From: Actinokineospora xionganensis
GTDB taxonomy: Bacteria; Actinomycetota; Actinomycetes; Mycobacteriales; Pseudonocardiaceae
Reading direction: 5' to 3'
DNA length: 64,000 nt
NCBI RefSeq assembly: GCF_014323725.1
Contig: NZ_JABVED010000018.1
Span: 1 to 64,000, forward strand
In this document: positions 47,272 through 56,010 of the stretch, piece by piece
Layout: every line of letters starts with the position of its first letter
How positions within the stretch are numbered: the stretch's first letter is position 1
The notes under the pieces: model-generated
What the model saw: the letters and a program-made list of their open reading frames with translations, nothing else
What the model was told of the DNA's origin: nothing
The model's database searches: none
Made by a program: the position numbers and the translations under genes

Positions 47272-48630
47272 ATGCAGCGGCGGATCTTCGGAATCGAGAC
47301 CGAATTCGGCGTGACCTGTACGTTCCACGGGCAGCGCAGGCTGTCCCCGGACGAGGTCGCGCGGTACTTGTTTCGGCGCGTGGTGTCGTGGGGCCGTTCC
47401 TCGAACGTCTTCCTGCGCAATGGGTCACGCCTCTACCTGGATGTCGGTTCGCACCCCGAGTACGCCACGGCGGAGTGCGACGACCTGGTCCAACTGGTCA
47501 CCCACGACAAGGCCGGAGAGCGGATCCTCGAGGACCTGCTCGTCGACGCCGAACGCCGCCTCGCCGATGAGGGCATCGGCGGCGACATCTTCCTGTTCAA
47601 GAACAACACCGACTCCGCGGGCAACTCCTACGGTTGCCACGAGAACTTCCTGGTCACCCGGGCAGGCGAGTTCTCCCGGATCGCCGACGTGCTCCTGCCG
47701 TTCCTCGTCACCCGCCAGCTGATCTGCGGCGCGGGCAAGGTCCTGCAGACCCCTCGCGGCGCCGTGTACTGCCTCTCGCAGCGCGCGGAGCACATCTGGG
47801 AGGGCGTCTCCAGCGCCACCACCAGGTCCCGCCCGATCATCAACACCCGCGACGAGCCGCACGCCGACGCCGAGCGCTACCGGCGCCTGCACGTCATCGT
47901 CGGCGACTCCAACATGTCCGAGTCGACCACGCTGCTCAAGGTCGGCACCGCCAACCTGGTGCTGGAGATGATCGAGGACGGCGTCCAGTTCCGGGACTTC
48001 AGCCTCGACAACCCGATCCGCGCCATCCGCGAGATCAGCCACGACCTCACCGGCCGCAGGCTGGTCCGACTCGCGGGTGGCCGCGAGGCCTCGGCGCTCG
48101 ACATCCAGCGCGAGTACTACTCCAAGGCGGTCGAGCACGTCGCCCGCCGCTCGCCGGACCCGCTGGCGCAGCGCGTGGTCGACATGTGGGGCAAGGTGCT
48201 CGACGCGGTCGAGGCCCAGGACCTCACCCGGATCGACCGCGAGATCGACTGGGCGATCAAGCACCGGCTGCTCGAGCGCTACCAGGCCAAGCACAACCTC
48301 GACCTGTCCAGCGCCCGCATCGCCCAACTCGACCTGGCCTACCACGACATTCGTCGCGGCCGGGGCATCTTCGACCTGCTGCAGCGCAAGGACCTGGTGG
48401 CCAGGGTGACCGACGACGGCGAGATCGAGGCCGCCAAGGACACCCCGCCGCAGACCACGCGGGCCAAGCTGCGCGGCGACTTCATCGCCGCCGCCCAGCA
48501 GGCGGGCCGCGACTTCACCGTCGACTGGGTCCACCTCAAGCTCAACGACCAGGCGCAGCGCACCGTGCTGTGCAAGGACCCGTTCCGCGCGGTCGACGAA
48601 CGTGTGGAACGCCTGATCGCCTCGCTGTAA
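47272..48630 (+). CDS. pafA: Pup-protein ligase PafA
   Basis: 452 residues, the standard length. It starts [15 protein letters not shown], with the catalytic metal carboxylates in GIETEFG and the [12 protein letters not shown] segment containing the general base Asp. [17 protein letters not shown] and [20 protein letters not shown] are conserved with Dop, which is its paralogue. PafA activates the C-terminal Glu of Pup with ATP and links it to substrate lysines. Here pafA is 9 kb from pup, separated by an insertion; a hairpin after the stop probably ends its transcript. Confidence 0.97.
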   Translation: MQRRIFGIETEFGVTCTFHGQRRLSPDEVARYLFRRVVSWGRSSNVFLRNGSRLYLDVGSHPEYATAECDDLVQLVTHDKAGERILEDLLVDAERRLADEGIGGDIFLFKNNTDSAGNSYGCHENFLVTRAGEFSRIADVLLPFLVTRQLICGAGKVLQTPRGAVYCLSQRAEHIWEGVSSATTRSRPIINTRDEPHADAERYRRLHVIVGDSNMSESTTLLKVGTANLVLEMIEDGVQFRDFSLDNPIRAIREISHDLTGRRLVRLAGGREASALDIQREYYSKAVEHVARRSPDPLAQRVVDMWGKVLDAVEAQDLTRIDREIDWAIKHRLLERYQAKHNLDLSSARIAQLDLAYHDIRRGRGIFDLLQRKDLVARVTDDGEIEAAKDTPPQTTRAKLRGDFIAAAQQAGRDFTVDWVHLKLNDQAQRTVLCKDPFRAVDERVERLIASL

Positions 48631-48641
48631 ATGGTTTGGCC

Positions 48642-48685
48642 GAGGGGCGGATCGTGCCGGACGATTTCGGCATGATCCGCCCCTC
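48642..48685 (+). terminator. Strong hairpin after pafA, overlapping the next start codon
   Basis: GAGGGGCGGATCGTGCCG pairs with CGGCATGATCCGCCCCTC (18 pairs including one G-T) across eight bases, starting 12 bases after the pafA stop. The right arm contains ATG 48672, the first candidate start of the acetyltransferase. It can act as a pafA terminator or block translation of the next gene. Confidence 0.7.
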
Positions 48686-49235
48686 GCCCATGCTCACCGG
48701 CGACGTCGTAGTCCTGCGCCGCCTGCGACCGGACGAGGTCGAGGCCCTCGTGCGCGTGGTGGAGGAGGCAGTACCCCACCTGCGGCCTTGGATGGCTTGG
48801 GCGGCGGGTGAGTTCGACCCCGACTCCGTGCGCGAGCACGTCGCCGAGACCGAGGCGAAGTGGGAGGCGGGCACCGAGTTCACCTACGCGATCACCGTCG
48901 GCGGCAAGATCGCCGGTCGGATCGGCCTGATGTCGCGCGTCGGCGAGGGCGGCCTGGAGATCGGCTACTGGCTGCACCCGGCCCACGTCGGCATCGGCGC
49001 CGCGACCGAGTCGACGTCCCTGCTGGTCAAGGCGGCGTTCGAGCTTCCGGGAATCGAGTTCGTCGACATCGTCCACGACACGGCCAACGTCCGTAGCGAG
49101 GCCATCCCGCGCAAGCTGGGGTTCACGGAGATCTCCCGCACGTCGCCGCCCCAGGAGCCGATCACGTCGGGCGAGGACGGGGTGGACGTCCGGTGGCGGC
49201 TCACCCGGGACGAATTTCACCAAAACGCGCCATGA
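48672..49235 (+). CDS. GNAT family N-acetyltransferase
   Basis: 187 residues from ATG 48672, or 181 from ATG 48690 (MLTGDVVVLRRL), which lies outside the hairpin and looks like a common RimJ-type start; neither has a ribosome site. The protein shows the RimJ/RimL layout: RLRPDEVEALVRVVEEA, EIGYWLHPAHVGIGAATEST (acetyl-CoA pyrophosphate loop) and VDIVHDTANVRSEAIPRKLGF (the N-x-x-S motif). It likely acetylates a protein N-terminus or a small amine. It is a downstream neighbour of pafA, but the hairpin argues against simple co-transcription. Confidence 0.85.
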   Translation: MIRPSPMLTGDVVVLRRLRPDEVEALVRVVEEAVPHLRPWMAWAAGEFDPDSVREHVAETEAKWEAGTEFTYAITVGGKIAGRIGLMSRVGEGGLEIGYWLHPAHVGIGAATESTSLLVKAAFELPGIEFVDIVHDTANVRSEAIPRKLGFTEISRTSPPQEPITSGEDGVDVRWRLTRDEFHQNAP

Positions 49236-49287
49236 CCAGCCGCTGAATCCGTAGCGTTGATCGTATGGGGATAGGCGGTGAGCCCAG

Positions 49288-49977
49288 ATGACGTTCTGGC
49301 GACCACGCAAACCCGCCCTGCCGCCCGGGCCCGTGGTGGCGGACCTGGCCGCGCAGCGGGACCAGGCGCGGCTGGTCTTCATGCAGCACGAATACAACTC
49401 GATCCGCTCCGAGCTGGTCGCCGCCGTGACGACCCAGCAGGCGGTGATGAACTACGGGCTGGCCGCGATCGCGGTGATCTACACCGGGCTGCTGACGAGT
49501 TGGTCGAACATCGCGCTGCGCACCGGGATCCTGGGTCTCGCGCCGCTGGTCCTGGTCTTCATCTGGTTCGTCTGGTGGGGCGAGGTGCAGCGCCTCGGCC
49601 GCGCCAGATGGTTCCTCTGGGACCTGGAGAAGAAGATCAACGCGCAGCTGGGTACACCCGACGCCGTGGCGGGTGAGTCGGACCTGCCTGCGGCGGACGT
49701 GCTGCACTGGGAGAGCTGGGTGCGCGGCCGCAACCGCTGGAAGCGGAACCTGCATTCCCGACCCGCCTACCACCTGGCCACCGGACTGTTGTGTGGCACG
49801 GGTCTGGGGACCACGGTGCTGTCGGTCGTCCTGGCCGCGACGGCGTCACCGATGTCCGCTGGTCTGCGCCTGCTCGCGTTCGGCGGCACGGCGGGGTTCG
49901 TCCTGCTGTGCGGCTACGCGCTGTTCTCGTTCCGACGTAACCCGCTGTTCCGCGACAACGGTGGGGCCATCACCTGA
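49288..49977 (+). CDS. Four-helix membrane protein of unknown function
   Basis: 229 residues. After a soluble N-terminal helix (PVVADLAAQRDQARLVFMQHEYNSIRSELV in part), hydrophobic helices lie at about 55-72, 78-97, 157-180 and 187-207, with a soluble loop between the second and third. The sequence family is not recognised. Its 3' end overlaps the convergent ECF sigma gene by eight bases. Confidence 0.7.
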   Translation: MTFWRPRKPALPPGPVVADLAAQRDQARLVFMQHEYNSIRSELVAAVTTQQAVMNYGLAAIAVIYTGLLTSWSNIALRTGILGLAPLVLVFIWFVWWGEVQRLGRARWFLWDLEKKINAQLGTPDAVAGESDLPAADVLHWESWVRGRNRWKRNLHSRPAYHLATGLLCGTGLGTTVLSVVLAATASPMSAGLRLLAFGGTAGFVLLCGYALFSFRRNPLFRDNGGAIT

Positions 49978-50836
49978 GAGCTCGGCGGATCTTGTCCGGG
50001 TTGCTCACCATCTGCACCCCGGTGACCAGGCCGTCGGCGGTCTCCAGGGAGATCACCTGGCGGTACTCGCCGAGGATCAGCACCATCGCCGCCAGCCCGT
50101 TGACCTCGATGACCGTCAGGTCGATCTCGTCGTACTTGGCCAGCACTCCCGTGAGGAAACGTGCGACCCGGTCGGCGTCGCGCACCGGGCGCAGCGCGGC
50201 GCGGGACCTGCCGCCGCCGTCGGTCCACAGCGTCACGTCCTGGGCGAAGAGCTCCTGCAGCGCGTCCCGGTCGCCGGTGCGGGCGGCCTCGACGAACCGG
50301 TCGACCAACTCGCGGTGGCTGCCCGGGTCGGCGGCGAACCGCTCGCGGTCGGCGGTGAGCCGCGCGCCCGCGCGCCGGTGCAGTTGCCGCGCGTTCGCGG
50401 CGGTGAGGTGCAGGACCTCGCCGATCTCCTCGTAGGGCAGCTCGAAGGCCTCCCGCAGCACGAACACGGCGCGTTCCGGCGCCGAGAGGCGCTCCATCAG
50501 CCGCAGCGTCGCCAGCGACAGCGTGTCGCGCTGCTGGGCGGTGTCCGCCGGACCAAGTTCCTCGCGGTCGGTGCGGACCGGCTCGGGCAGCCAGGGGCCG
50601 ACGTAGGTCTCGCGCTTGCGGTGCGCCAGCCGCATCCGGTCGATCGCGAGCCGGGACACGATGGTCACCAGGAGTCGCCGGGGGTTCTCGACCGTCTCGT
50701 GATCGACTCCCGCCCACCGGATCCACGCGTCCTGGACGACGTCCTCGGCGTCGGCGAACGAGCCGAGCATGCGGTAGCCGATGCCGAGCAGCACCGGCCG
50801 ATGCTGCTCGAATCCTGTGTCGAGCGAAGTGGTCAC
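49970..50836 (-). CDS. sigJ: ECF41-type sigma factor (SigJ-like)
   Basis: 288 residues from GTG 50836, which overlaps the stop of the upstream carboxymuconolactone decarboxylase gene (GTGA). Region 2 (about 10-75, FADAEDVVQDAWIRW) and region 4 (about 110-160, LPYEEIGEVLHLTAANARQLHRRA in part) are clear. A SnoaL-like C-terminal domain follows with the ECF41 signatures DGGGR (206-210) and NPDK (279-282), which regulate sigma activity without an anti-sigma factor. ECF41 sigmas are typically encoded with oxidoreductase or AhpD-like genes, as here. Confidence 0.9.
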   Translation of the reverse strand: MTTSLDTGFEQHRPVLLGIGYRMLGSFADAEDVVQDAWIRWAGVDHETVENPRRLLVTIVSRLAIDRMRLAHRKRETYVGPWLPEPVRTDREELGPADTAQQRDTLSLATLRLMERLSAPERAVFVLREAFELPYEEIGEVLHLTAANARQLHRRAGARLTADRERFAADPGSHRELVDRFVEAARTGDRDALQELFAQDVTLWTDGGGRSRAALRPVRDADRVARFLTGVLAKYDEIDLTVIEVNGLAAMVLILGEYRQVISLETADGLVTGVQMVSNPDKIRRALR

Positions 50837-51288
50837 ACGTGTCCCGTCAGTCGGGCTGGAACCGGCGTCTTGCGGGTGCTCGCCGCGATCCGGTTGAAGG
50901 CGTTGATCATGACGATGGCCATCACGAGATCCGCCACCCCCTTCTCCGACCAGATCGCCCGCGCGTCGTCCCACACCTCGTCGGAGACGCCATCCTGGCC
51001 GATGAGCGTCACGGCGTCGGTCAACGCCAGCGCGGCCCGCTCCACTTCGCTGAAGAACGGCGACTCCTTCCACACCGACACCGCGAACAACCGCTGCACC
51101 GACTCGCCCGCCTTGAGGGCGTCCCGGGTGTGCATGTCGACGCAGTAGGCGCAGCCGTTGACCACCGAGGCCCGCAGCATGATCAGGTTGAGCAGTGGGG
51201 TCTCGATGTTCGCCTGGCTGTAGAGGAACAGGTCGACCACCTTGCGGTGAGCCTCGGGCGCGACCTTCTCCAACTGGATGCGCTGCAT
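50833..51288 (-). CDS. Carboxymuconolactone decarboxylase/AhpD-like protein
   Basis: 151 residues. The AhpD-like active site is GCAYCVDMH (CxxC-x3-H) in the middle of an all-helical protein. It is translationally coupled to the ECF41 sigma gene. This gene pair is the standard ECF41 arrangement, in which the sigma factor drives this operon. The family reduces peroxides or acts as a lactone decarboxylase; the substrate is unknown. Confidence 0.9.
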   Translation of the reverse strand: MQRIQLEKVAPEAHRKVVDLFLYSQANIETPLLNLIMLRASVVNGCAYCVDMHTRDALKAGESVQRLFAVSVWKESPFFSEVERAALALTDAVTLIGQDGVSDEVWDDARAIWSEKGVADLVMAIVMINAFNRIAASTRKTPVPARLTGHV

Positions 51289-51320
51289 GGGCAGTCCTTT
51301 CTCGGTGTTCTCGCCGCGAA

Positions 51321-51348
51321 GACGGCACAGCCCTCCTGCGGTGTGACC
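51321..51348 (-). promoter_or_regulatory. ECF41-type promoter (GGTCACA-N17-CGTC)
   Basis: On the reverse strand GGTCACA is followed after 17 bases by CGTC, close to the ECF41 consensus (TGTCACA and CGTC). It lies 33 bases before the AhpD-like start, so the sigma factor probably controls its own operon. Confidence 0.65.
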
Positions 51349-51483
51349 GTCCGAGCCCGCTTGTGATCCAGTTCACTGGGGCTGCTGAGGGAGCAGAGGA
51401 CCCTGGGCGTTCGGGGGAGTGGTAGCAGAGCCGATCGCACGGGTGTTCGGTGTGTTGGGTGAACCCGCTGGCCGTGGGCGCGT

Positions 51484-51489
51484 TATGGT
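51484..51489 (+). promoter_or_regulatory. -10 element of pafB (TATGGT)
   Basis: TATGGT ends six bases before GTG 51496, the leaderless arrangement. Confidence 0.45.
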
Positions 51490-51495
51490 GCGCGG

Positions 51496-52473
51496 GTGTC
51501 TGTTGCACGCGCCGAACGACTGGTCAACCTGGTGCTGTGCCTGCTCTCGACCCGCCAGTACCTCAGCGCCGAGCGGATCCGGGGGATCGTCCCCGGCTAC
51601 GCCGACGCGCCTTCCGACGACGCGTTCTTCCGCACTTTCGAGCGGGACAAGACGGAGTTGCGAGACCTGGGGATCCCGCTGGAGGTGGGCCGGAACTCGG
51701 TGTTCGACACTGTGGACGGCTACCGGATCGCGCGGCGGGACTACGAGCTGGGCGAGATCGACCTGGAGCCCGACGAGGCCGCCGCCGTGGCGCTCGCCGT
51801 GCGGCTCTGGGACTCCCCCGAGCTGACGGGGGCGGCCCACGGCGCCCTGCTCAAGCTGCGCGCCGCCGGGGTCGACGTCGACCAGGCCGCGCCCGCGATC
51901 GTCGAGTCGAAGGTGCGCACCTCCGAGCCCGCGTTCACCCCGCTGCTGGCGGCGGTGCGGGCCGGGCAGGTCGTGTCCTTCGACTACCGCAGGCCCTCGC
52001 CAGCCGAGTTGCGCGAGCGGACGCTCGAACCCTGGGGCGTCGTCTCGTGGCGGGGCCGCTGGTACGTCGTCGGCCATGACCGCGACCGCGACGCGCCCCG
52101 CTGCTTCCGCCTCTCCCGGATCGTCGGCGAGGTGCGCAAGATCGGTAAGGCCGGGCAGGTCCGCAGGCCCGAGAACGTCGATCTCATGCAGTTCGTCGCC
52201 ACCACCGGCGGCGAGGTCTCCTCGGTGTCGACCGTGCGGGTCTGGGCGGCCTCCGGTCGCGCCGCCGGTGTGCGCCGACGGGCGAAGGTCGTGGGGGAGC
52301 GGGACATCCGCGGGACAGCCGGGGACATCCTCGAACTCGAGCTGCGCTGGCCGGACACGGCCGCCGGGTGGCTCGCCGGGTACGGCGCCGACGTCCTCGT
52401 GCTCGAACCCGAAGTGCTGGCCAAGTCGGTGCGGGAGCGCTTGGTCGCTGTCGCCGAGGGGGACGTGCTGTGA
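51496..52473 (+). CDS. pafB: WYL regulator PafB
   Basis: 325 residues from GTG 51496. An N-terminal winged helix-turn-helix (ARAERLVNLVLCLLSTRQYLSAERIRG) is followed by a WYL domain (about 135-215, with WGVVSWRGRWYVVGHDRDR) and a WCX extension. PafB with PafC forms the heterodimeric activator of the RecA-independent DNA-damage response in mycobacteria and does not itself pupylate. Its stop overlaps the GTG of pafC, so the two are made in equal amounts. Confidence 0.95.
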   Translation: MSVARAERLVNLVLCLLSTRQYLSAERIRGIVPGYADAPSDDAFFRTFERDKTELRDLGIPLEVGRNSVFDTVDGYRIARRDYELGEIDLEPDEAAAVALAVRLWDSPELTGAAHGALLKLRAAGVDVDQAAPAIVESKVRTSEPAFTPLLAAVRAGQVVSFDYRRPSPAELRERTLEPWGVVSWRGRWYVVGHDRDRDAPRCFRLSRIVGEVRKIGKAGQVRRPENVDLMQFVATTGGEVSSVSTVRVWAASGRAAGVRRRAKVVGERDIRGTAGDILELELRWPDTAAGWLAGYGADVLVLEPEVLAKSVRERLVAVAEGDVL

Positions 52474-53444
52474 CGGCTTCGCAAGACCGGCTGCCGCGGC
52501 TGCTGGCGCTGGTGCCGTATCTGATCGCGCGCCCGGGCATCCCGATCGACGAGGCCGCCGCCGACTTCGACGTGACGCCTAAGCAGCTGCGCAAAGACCT
52601 CGAACTCCTCTGGATGTGCGGGCTGCCCGGCTACGGGCCCGGCGACCTGATCGACATCTCGTTCGACGAGGACACGGTCACCGTCACCTTCGACGCGGGC
52701 ATGAGCAGGCCGCTGCGCCTCACCGGCGCCGAGGCGACGGCGCTGCTCGTGGCCCTGCGCGCGCTCGCCGACACCCCGGGCGTGGCCGACGCGGACGCGA
52801 TCCGGCGGACCGTCGCGAAGATCGAGATGGCCGCAGGCCAGGCGCAGCCCGCAGGGGTCGCGGTCGGCCTCGGCGTGCGGGAAGCCGCGGAGACGGTCAA
52901 GGTCCGCGAGACCGTCCAGTCCGCTCTCAAGGCGGGCCACGCGCTGCGCATGACGTACTACACGGCCTCCAAGGACGAGATCTCCGAGCGCACCGTCGAC
53001 CCGATGCGGGTGCTGATCGTCGAGGGTCGCGGCTACCTGGAGGCCTGGTGCAGGCGGGCCGAGGCGGTTCGGCTGTTCCGGCTCGACCGCATCGACGAGG
53101 TCGAGGTCCTCGACGAGCCCGCCGCCCCGCCGCCCTACGCGCGGCCGACGGACGTCTCGACCGGTCTGTTCCGCCCGGCCCCCGACCAGTCGGTCGCGCG
53201 CCTGGTGCTGGAACCGGACGCGCGCTGGGTGTCTGAGTACTACCCGGTGGAGGACATCGAGGAACTCGACGGCGGCAGGCTGCGGGTCACGATGCGCTAC
53301 GCCGACACGTCGTGGATGGTGCGGCTGCTCCTCGGACTGGGTGGCGAGGTCAAGGTCGAGCGCCCGGCGGAACTGGCCCAGGAACTGCGCGCGCGGGCCG
53401 TGGCGGCCCTGCGGCTGATGGATCATCACCTGGCGGACACCTGA
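52470..53444 (+). CDS. pafC: WYL regulator PafC
   Basis: 324 residues from GTG 52470 (GTGA overlap with pafB). Same layout as PafB: winged helix at 1-60 (DFDVTPKQLRKDLELLWMCG), WYL at about 145-215 (EGRGYLEAWCRRAEAVRLFRLDRI), WCX at the end. The WYL pocket is thought to bind single-stranded DNA, which turns the pair on. pafBC lies 2.9 kb after pafA here, separated by a small accessory group, whereas the three are adjacent in mycobacteria. Confidence 0.95.
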   Translation: MTASQDRLPRLLALVPYLIARPGIPIDEAAADFDVTPKQLRKDLELLWMCGLPGYGPGDLIDISFDEDTVTVTFDAGMSRPLRLTGAEATALLVALRALADTPGVADADAIRRTVAKIEMAAGQAQPAGVAVGLGVREAAETVKVRETVQSALKAGHALRMTYYTASKDEISERTVDPMRVLIVEGRGYLEAWCRRAEAVRLFRLDRIDEVEVLDEPAAPPPYARPTDVSTGLFRPAPDQSVARLVLEPDARWVSEYYPVEDIEELDGGRLRVTMRYADTSWMVRLLLGLGGEVKVERPAELAQELRARAVAALRLMDHHLADT

Positions 53445-53483
53445 TGGCCGGCTGTTGTGCGCCGTCGCCGATTCGCCACCCGG

Positions 53484-53489
53484 TAGGGT
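53484..53489 (+). promoter_or_regulatory. -10 element before the small membrane protein gene (TAGGGT)
   Basis: TAGGGT ends six bases before GTG 53496, suggesting that the small gene, tatA and tatC can be transcribed from here as well as from pafB. Confidence 0.4.
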
Positions 53490-53495
53490 TGGCCC

Positions 53496-53750
53496 GTGCC
53501 GTACTTGCCTAGTGCGGCGCTGGCTCTGCTGGGGCTGGCGCTGTTGGGGTTCTTTCTGGTCCGCGTTGTCCGTGGGCTGGGTCGGGTGCGGACCGTTATC
53601 GGAACCGCCAAGTCGACGTTCGACGACGGGTCGGGCCTGCTGAGGGCCCGTTCGGCTGCCTTGCGCGTCGCTTTGGCCGATCGGAAGCGGTCCGCCGGGC
53701 GCGTAGCATCTACAGGGCGAAGTGAGACAGGAGGACGGCCGTGCCGCTAG
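53496..53750 (+). CDS. Small membrane protein upstream of tatA
   Basis: 84 residues with one N-terminal hydrophobic helix (LALLGLALLGFFLVRVV) and a basic, Arg/Ser-rich C-terminal tail. Its last ten bases overlap the start of tatA in another frame, which suggests translational coupling. I do not recognise the family. A role in the Tat system is suggested only by its position. Confidence 0.65.
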   Translation: MPYLPSAALALLGLALLGFFLVRVVRGLGRVRTVIGTAKSTFDDGSGLLRARSAALRVALADRKRSAGRVASTGRSETGGRPCR

Positions 53751-54046
53751 GACCGTGGGAAATCCTCATCATCGCTGTGGTGATCATTCTGCTGTTCGGT
53801 GCGAAGAAGATGCCAGCGATGGCACGCTCGCTCGGACAGTCGATGCGCATCATCAAGGCGGAGACCAAGGGCATGCGCGCTGACGAGAAGGAAGCCGAGT
53901 CGACGGCTGCCGCAGACGTGAAGCCGGAGCCGCAGCAGCAGCTGCCCGCCGCCACGCCTCAGCAGACTCCCGAGCAGCTCCAGAAGCAGATCGATGAACT
54001 GCAGAGCAAGCTCGACAAGAGCCAGCCGCACAAGAACGCGAGCTGA
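53741..54046 (+). CDS. tatA: Twin-arginine translocase subunit TatA
   Basis: 101 residues from GTG 53741, with CAGGAGG upstream. One short membrane helix (PWEILIIAVVIILLFGAKKMP) and an amphipathic helix with the FGAKKMP hinge are typical of TatA. A Gln/Pro-rich acidic tail follows. TatA oligomers form the export path for folded proteins. It is followed by tatC after 17 bases. Confidence 0.96.
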   Translation: MPLGPWEILIIAVVIILLFGAKKMPAMARSLGQSMRIIKAETKGMRADEKEAESTAAADVKPEPQQQLPAATPQQTPEQLQKQIDELQSKLDKSQPHKNAS

Positions 54047-54063
54047 GAGGATCGGTTCGCACG

Positions 54064-55026
54064 GTGGTGCGTGATACGCCCCGCCGGGAGGGAAGCCGTC
54101 GCGAGAAGCGGAAGATCCGCAACCGTCGGCACAACCCCGACGGCACCATGTCCCTGAAGGACCACCTCTACGACCTGCGCAACCGGCTCGGTCTCGGCCT
54201 GTTGTTCATCGTGGTCGGCGGCATCTTCGGCTTCATCTGGTGGGATGTCCACCTCGGTCCCATCCCGTCGCTGAGCAAAATCCTGCTCCAGCCGTACTGC
54301 GCGCTGCCCGCGGACGCCCGGTTCTCGCCCAACGGACAGTGCCAGCTGTTCCAGCGCCAGCCCTTCGAGGGCTTCATGGTGCGGTTCAAGGTCGGCATCG
54401 CGGCGGGCATGGTCGTCTCGGCGCCGCTGTGGCTCTACCAGCTGTGGGCGTTCATCACCCCGGGCCTCTACGCGAAGGAACGCCGGTTCGCGTTCACCTT
54501 CGTGATCTTCGCGTCGATCCTGTTCGCCGCGGGCGCGGTGCTCGCCTTCGTCGTCATCCCGCAGGGCTTGGACGTGCTCGTCGGGTTCGGCGGAACCGCG
54601 TTCATCACCGCGTTGGACGCCGGGTCGTACATCTCGTTCGTCCTGGTGATGCTGCTGATCTTCGGCGTGAGCTTCGAGCTGCCGCTGCTGATCGTCATGC
54701 TCAACCAGGTCGGGATGCTGCCGTACGCGAACCTGAGGCGCTGGCGGCGGGGCATCGTGTTCGGGCTGTTCGTCTTCGCGGCGTTCGCGACGCCGGGCAC
54801 CGACCCGATCTCGATGGTGGTGCTGGCCGCGGCGATGTGGCTGCTGTTCGAACTCGCCGTGCAGATCACCCGGATCCACGACAGGCGCGCGGCGAAGCGC
54901 GAAGCCGCCGACCTGACGGCGAACCTGAGCGACGACGAGGCAACGCCGATGAACTACGCTCCCGAGCCGGTCGAGCCGAGCGCGCCGGTGGCGAAGCTGG
55001 GCAAGGACTTCGACGACGTGACCTGA
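54064..55026 (+). CDS. tatC: Twin-arginine translocase subunit TatC
   Basis: 320 residues from GTG 54064; ATG 54148 (MSLKDHLYDLRNRL) is a possible internal start that lies at the usual TatC N-terminus, so the first 28 basic residues are an extension. Six membrane helices are visible, and the signal-peptide-binding region SLKDHLYDLRNRL is conserved. TatC binds twin-arginine signal peptides and recruits TatA. The acidic C-terminal tail resembles that of other actinobacteria. No tatB is present; single TatA/TatC systems with TatB elsewhere are common in this phylum. Confidence 0.96.
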   Translation: MVRDTPRREGSRREKRKIRNRRHNPDGTMSLKDHLYDLRNRLGLGLLFIVVGGIFGFIWWDVHLGPIPSLSKILLQPYCALPADARFSPNGQCQLFQRQPFEGFMVRFKVGIAAGMVVSAPLWLYQLWAFITPGLYAKERRFAFTFVIFASILFAAGAVLAFVVIPQGLDVLVGFGGTAFITALDAGSYISFVLVMLLIFGVSFELPLLIVMLNQVGMLPYANLRRWRRGIVFGLFVFAAFATPGTDPISMVVLAAAMWLLFELAVQITRIHDRRAAKREAADLTANLSDDEATPMNYAPEPVEPSAPVAKLGKDFDDVT

Positions 55027-55060
55027 CCACCCGGGCCAGGTTTTGGGCGCGGGAGAACAC

Positions 55061-55945
55061 GTGGGCATTCGGGCGGCGCTGGCGGTTCATCCTGCTTCCG
55101 GACATGGTGCGGCGGGCCGGGCTTGCAGCGCGGTCGCGGAGAAGCTCCGCTCGGTGGTCGACCACCTGACGATGGTCGAGGCGAACTCGGTGGCGGAGTC
55201 CCGCGCGCTGATGGTCCGGGCCCGTGACGCCGGTCTGGACCTGCTCGTCGTCCTGGGCGGCGACGGGTCCGCGCACCAGGGTGTCCAGTTCTGCGCCGAG
55301 CACGACGTGCCGCTGGCGGTGGTGCCCGCGGGAACCGGCAACGACCTCGTGCGCGCCCTCGGATTCCCGATGGAGTCCCTTTCCGCGGCCGACGCGCTGG
55401 TCGAGGCGATCGGCGCGGGCAGGCGCAGGCGGATCGACCTCGGGCGGGTCGGCGACGAGTGGTTCGCCAGCGTCCTGTGCGCCGGGTTCGACTCGGCGGT
55501 CAACGAGCGGGTCAACCGGATGCGGTGGCCGCACGGGCCGCGCCGCTACGACTTGGCGATCCTGGCCGAACTGGCGGCGCTGCGGCCCAAGCCGCTGGTG
55601 CTCGACACCGAGGATGGCCGCGTCGAGCTGGAAGCGACGCTGGTGGCGGTGGGCAACACGGCGTACTACGGCGGCGGGATCCCGGTGTGCCCCGACGCCG
55701 ACCCGGCGGACGGGCTGCTGGACGTGACCATCGTGGGGAAGGCCTCGCGCCTCGACCTCATCCGGATCCTGCCTAGCCTGCGCACCGGCAAGCACGTGGC
55801 GCACCCGGCGGTGCGCATCCTGCGCGCGCGCCGCGTTTCCGTCGGCGGAGACAACGGCTGGGTCGCGTATGCCGACGGTGAGCGCATTGGTCCGCTGCCG
55901 CGGGCCGTCGAGTGCGTGCCCGGCGCCCTGGAGATCGTCGGCTGA
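55061..55945 (+). CDS. Diacylglycerol/lipid kinase family protein
   Basis: 294 residues from GTG 55061 (VGIRAALAVHPASG), with GGGAG six bases upstream. Kinase motifs are VVLGGDGSAHQGV (GGDGS at 66-70) and VPAGTGNDLVRALGFP. It phosphorylates a lipid such as diacylglycerol or sphingosine-like molecule with ATP. It follows tatC by 34 bases and precedes helY, as in mycobacteria, where the same order is found. Confidence 0.93.
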   Translation: MGIRAALAVHPASGHGAAGRACSAVAEKLRSVVDHLTMVEANSVAESRALMVRARDAGLDLLVVLGGDGSAHQGVQFCAEHDVPLAVVPAGTGNDLVRALGFPMESLSAADALVEAIGAGRRRRIDLGRVGDEWFASVLCAGFDSAVNERVNRMRWPHGPRRYDLAILAELAALRPKPLVLDTEDGRVELEATLVAVGNTAYYGGGIPVCPDADPADGLLDVTIVGKASRLDLIRILPSLRTGKHVAHPAVRILRARRVSVGGDNGWVAYADGERIGPLPRAVECVPGALEIVG

Positions 55946-56010
55946 GTGCCCGCGGCGTGCCCTGTGGATAACGGGCGACGCCTGTCGGTGGGATGTGAAA
56001 GCCTTGCGTT

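Noticed and set aside
55961-55970. TGTGGATAAC, which contains a perfect DnaA-box match
   Set aside because: A single box between a lipid kinase gene and helY, with no dnaA, dnaN or clustered boxes, is not an origin.
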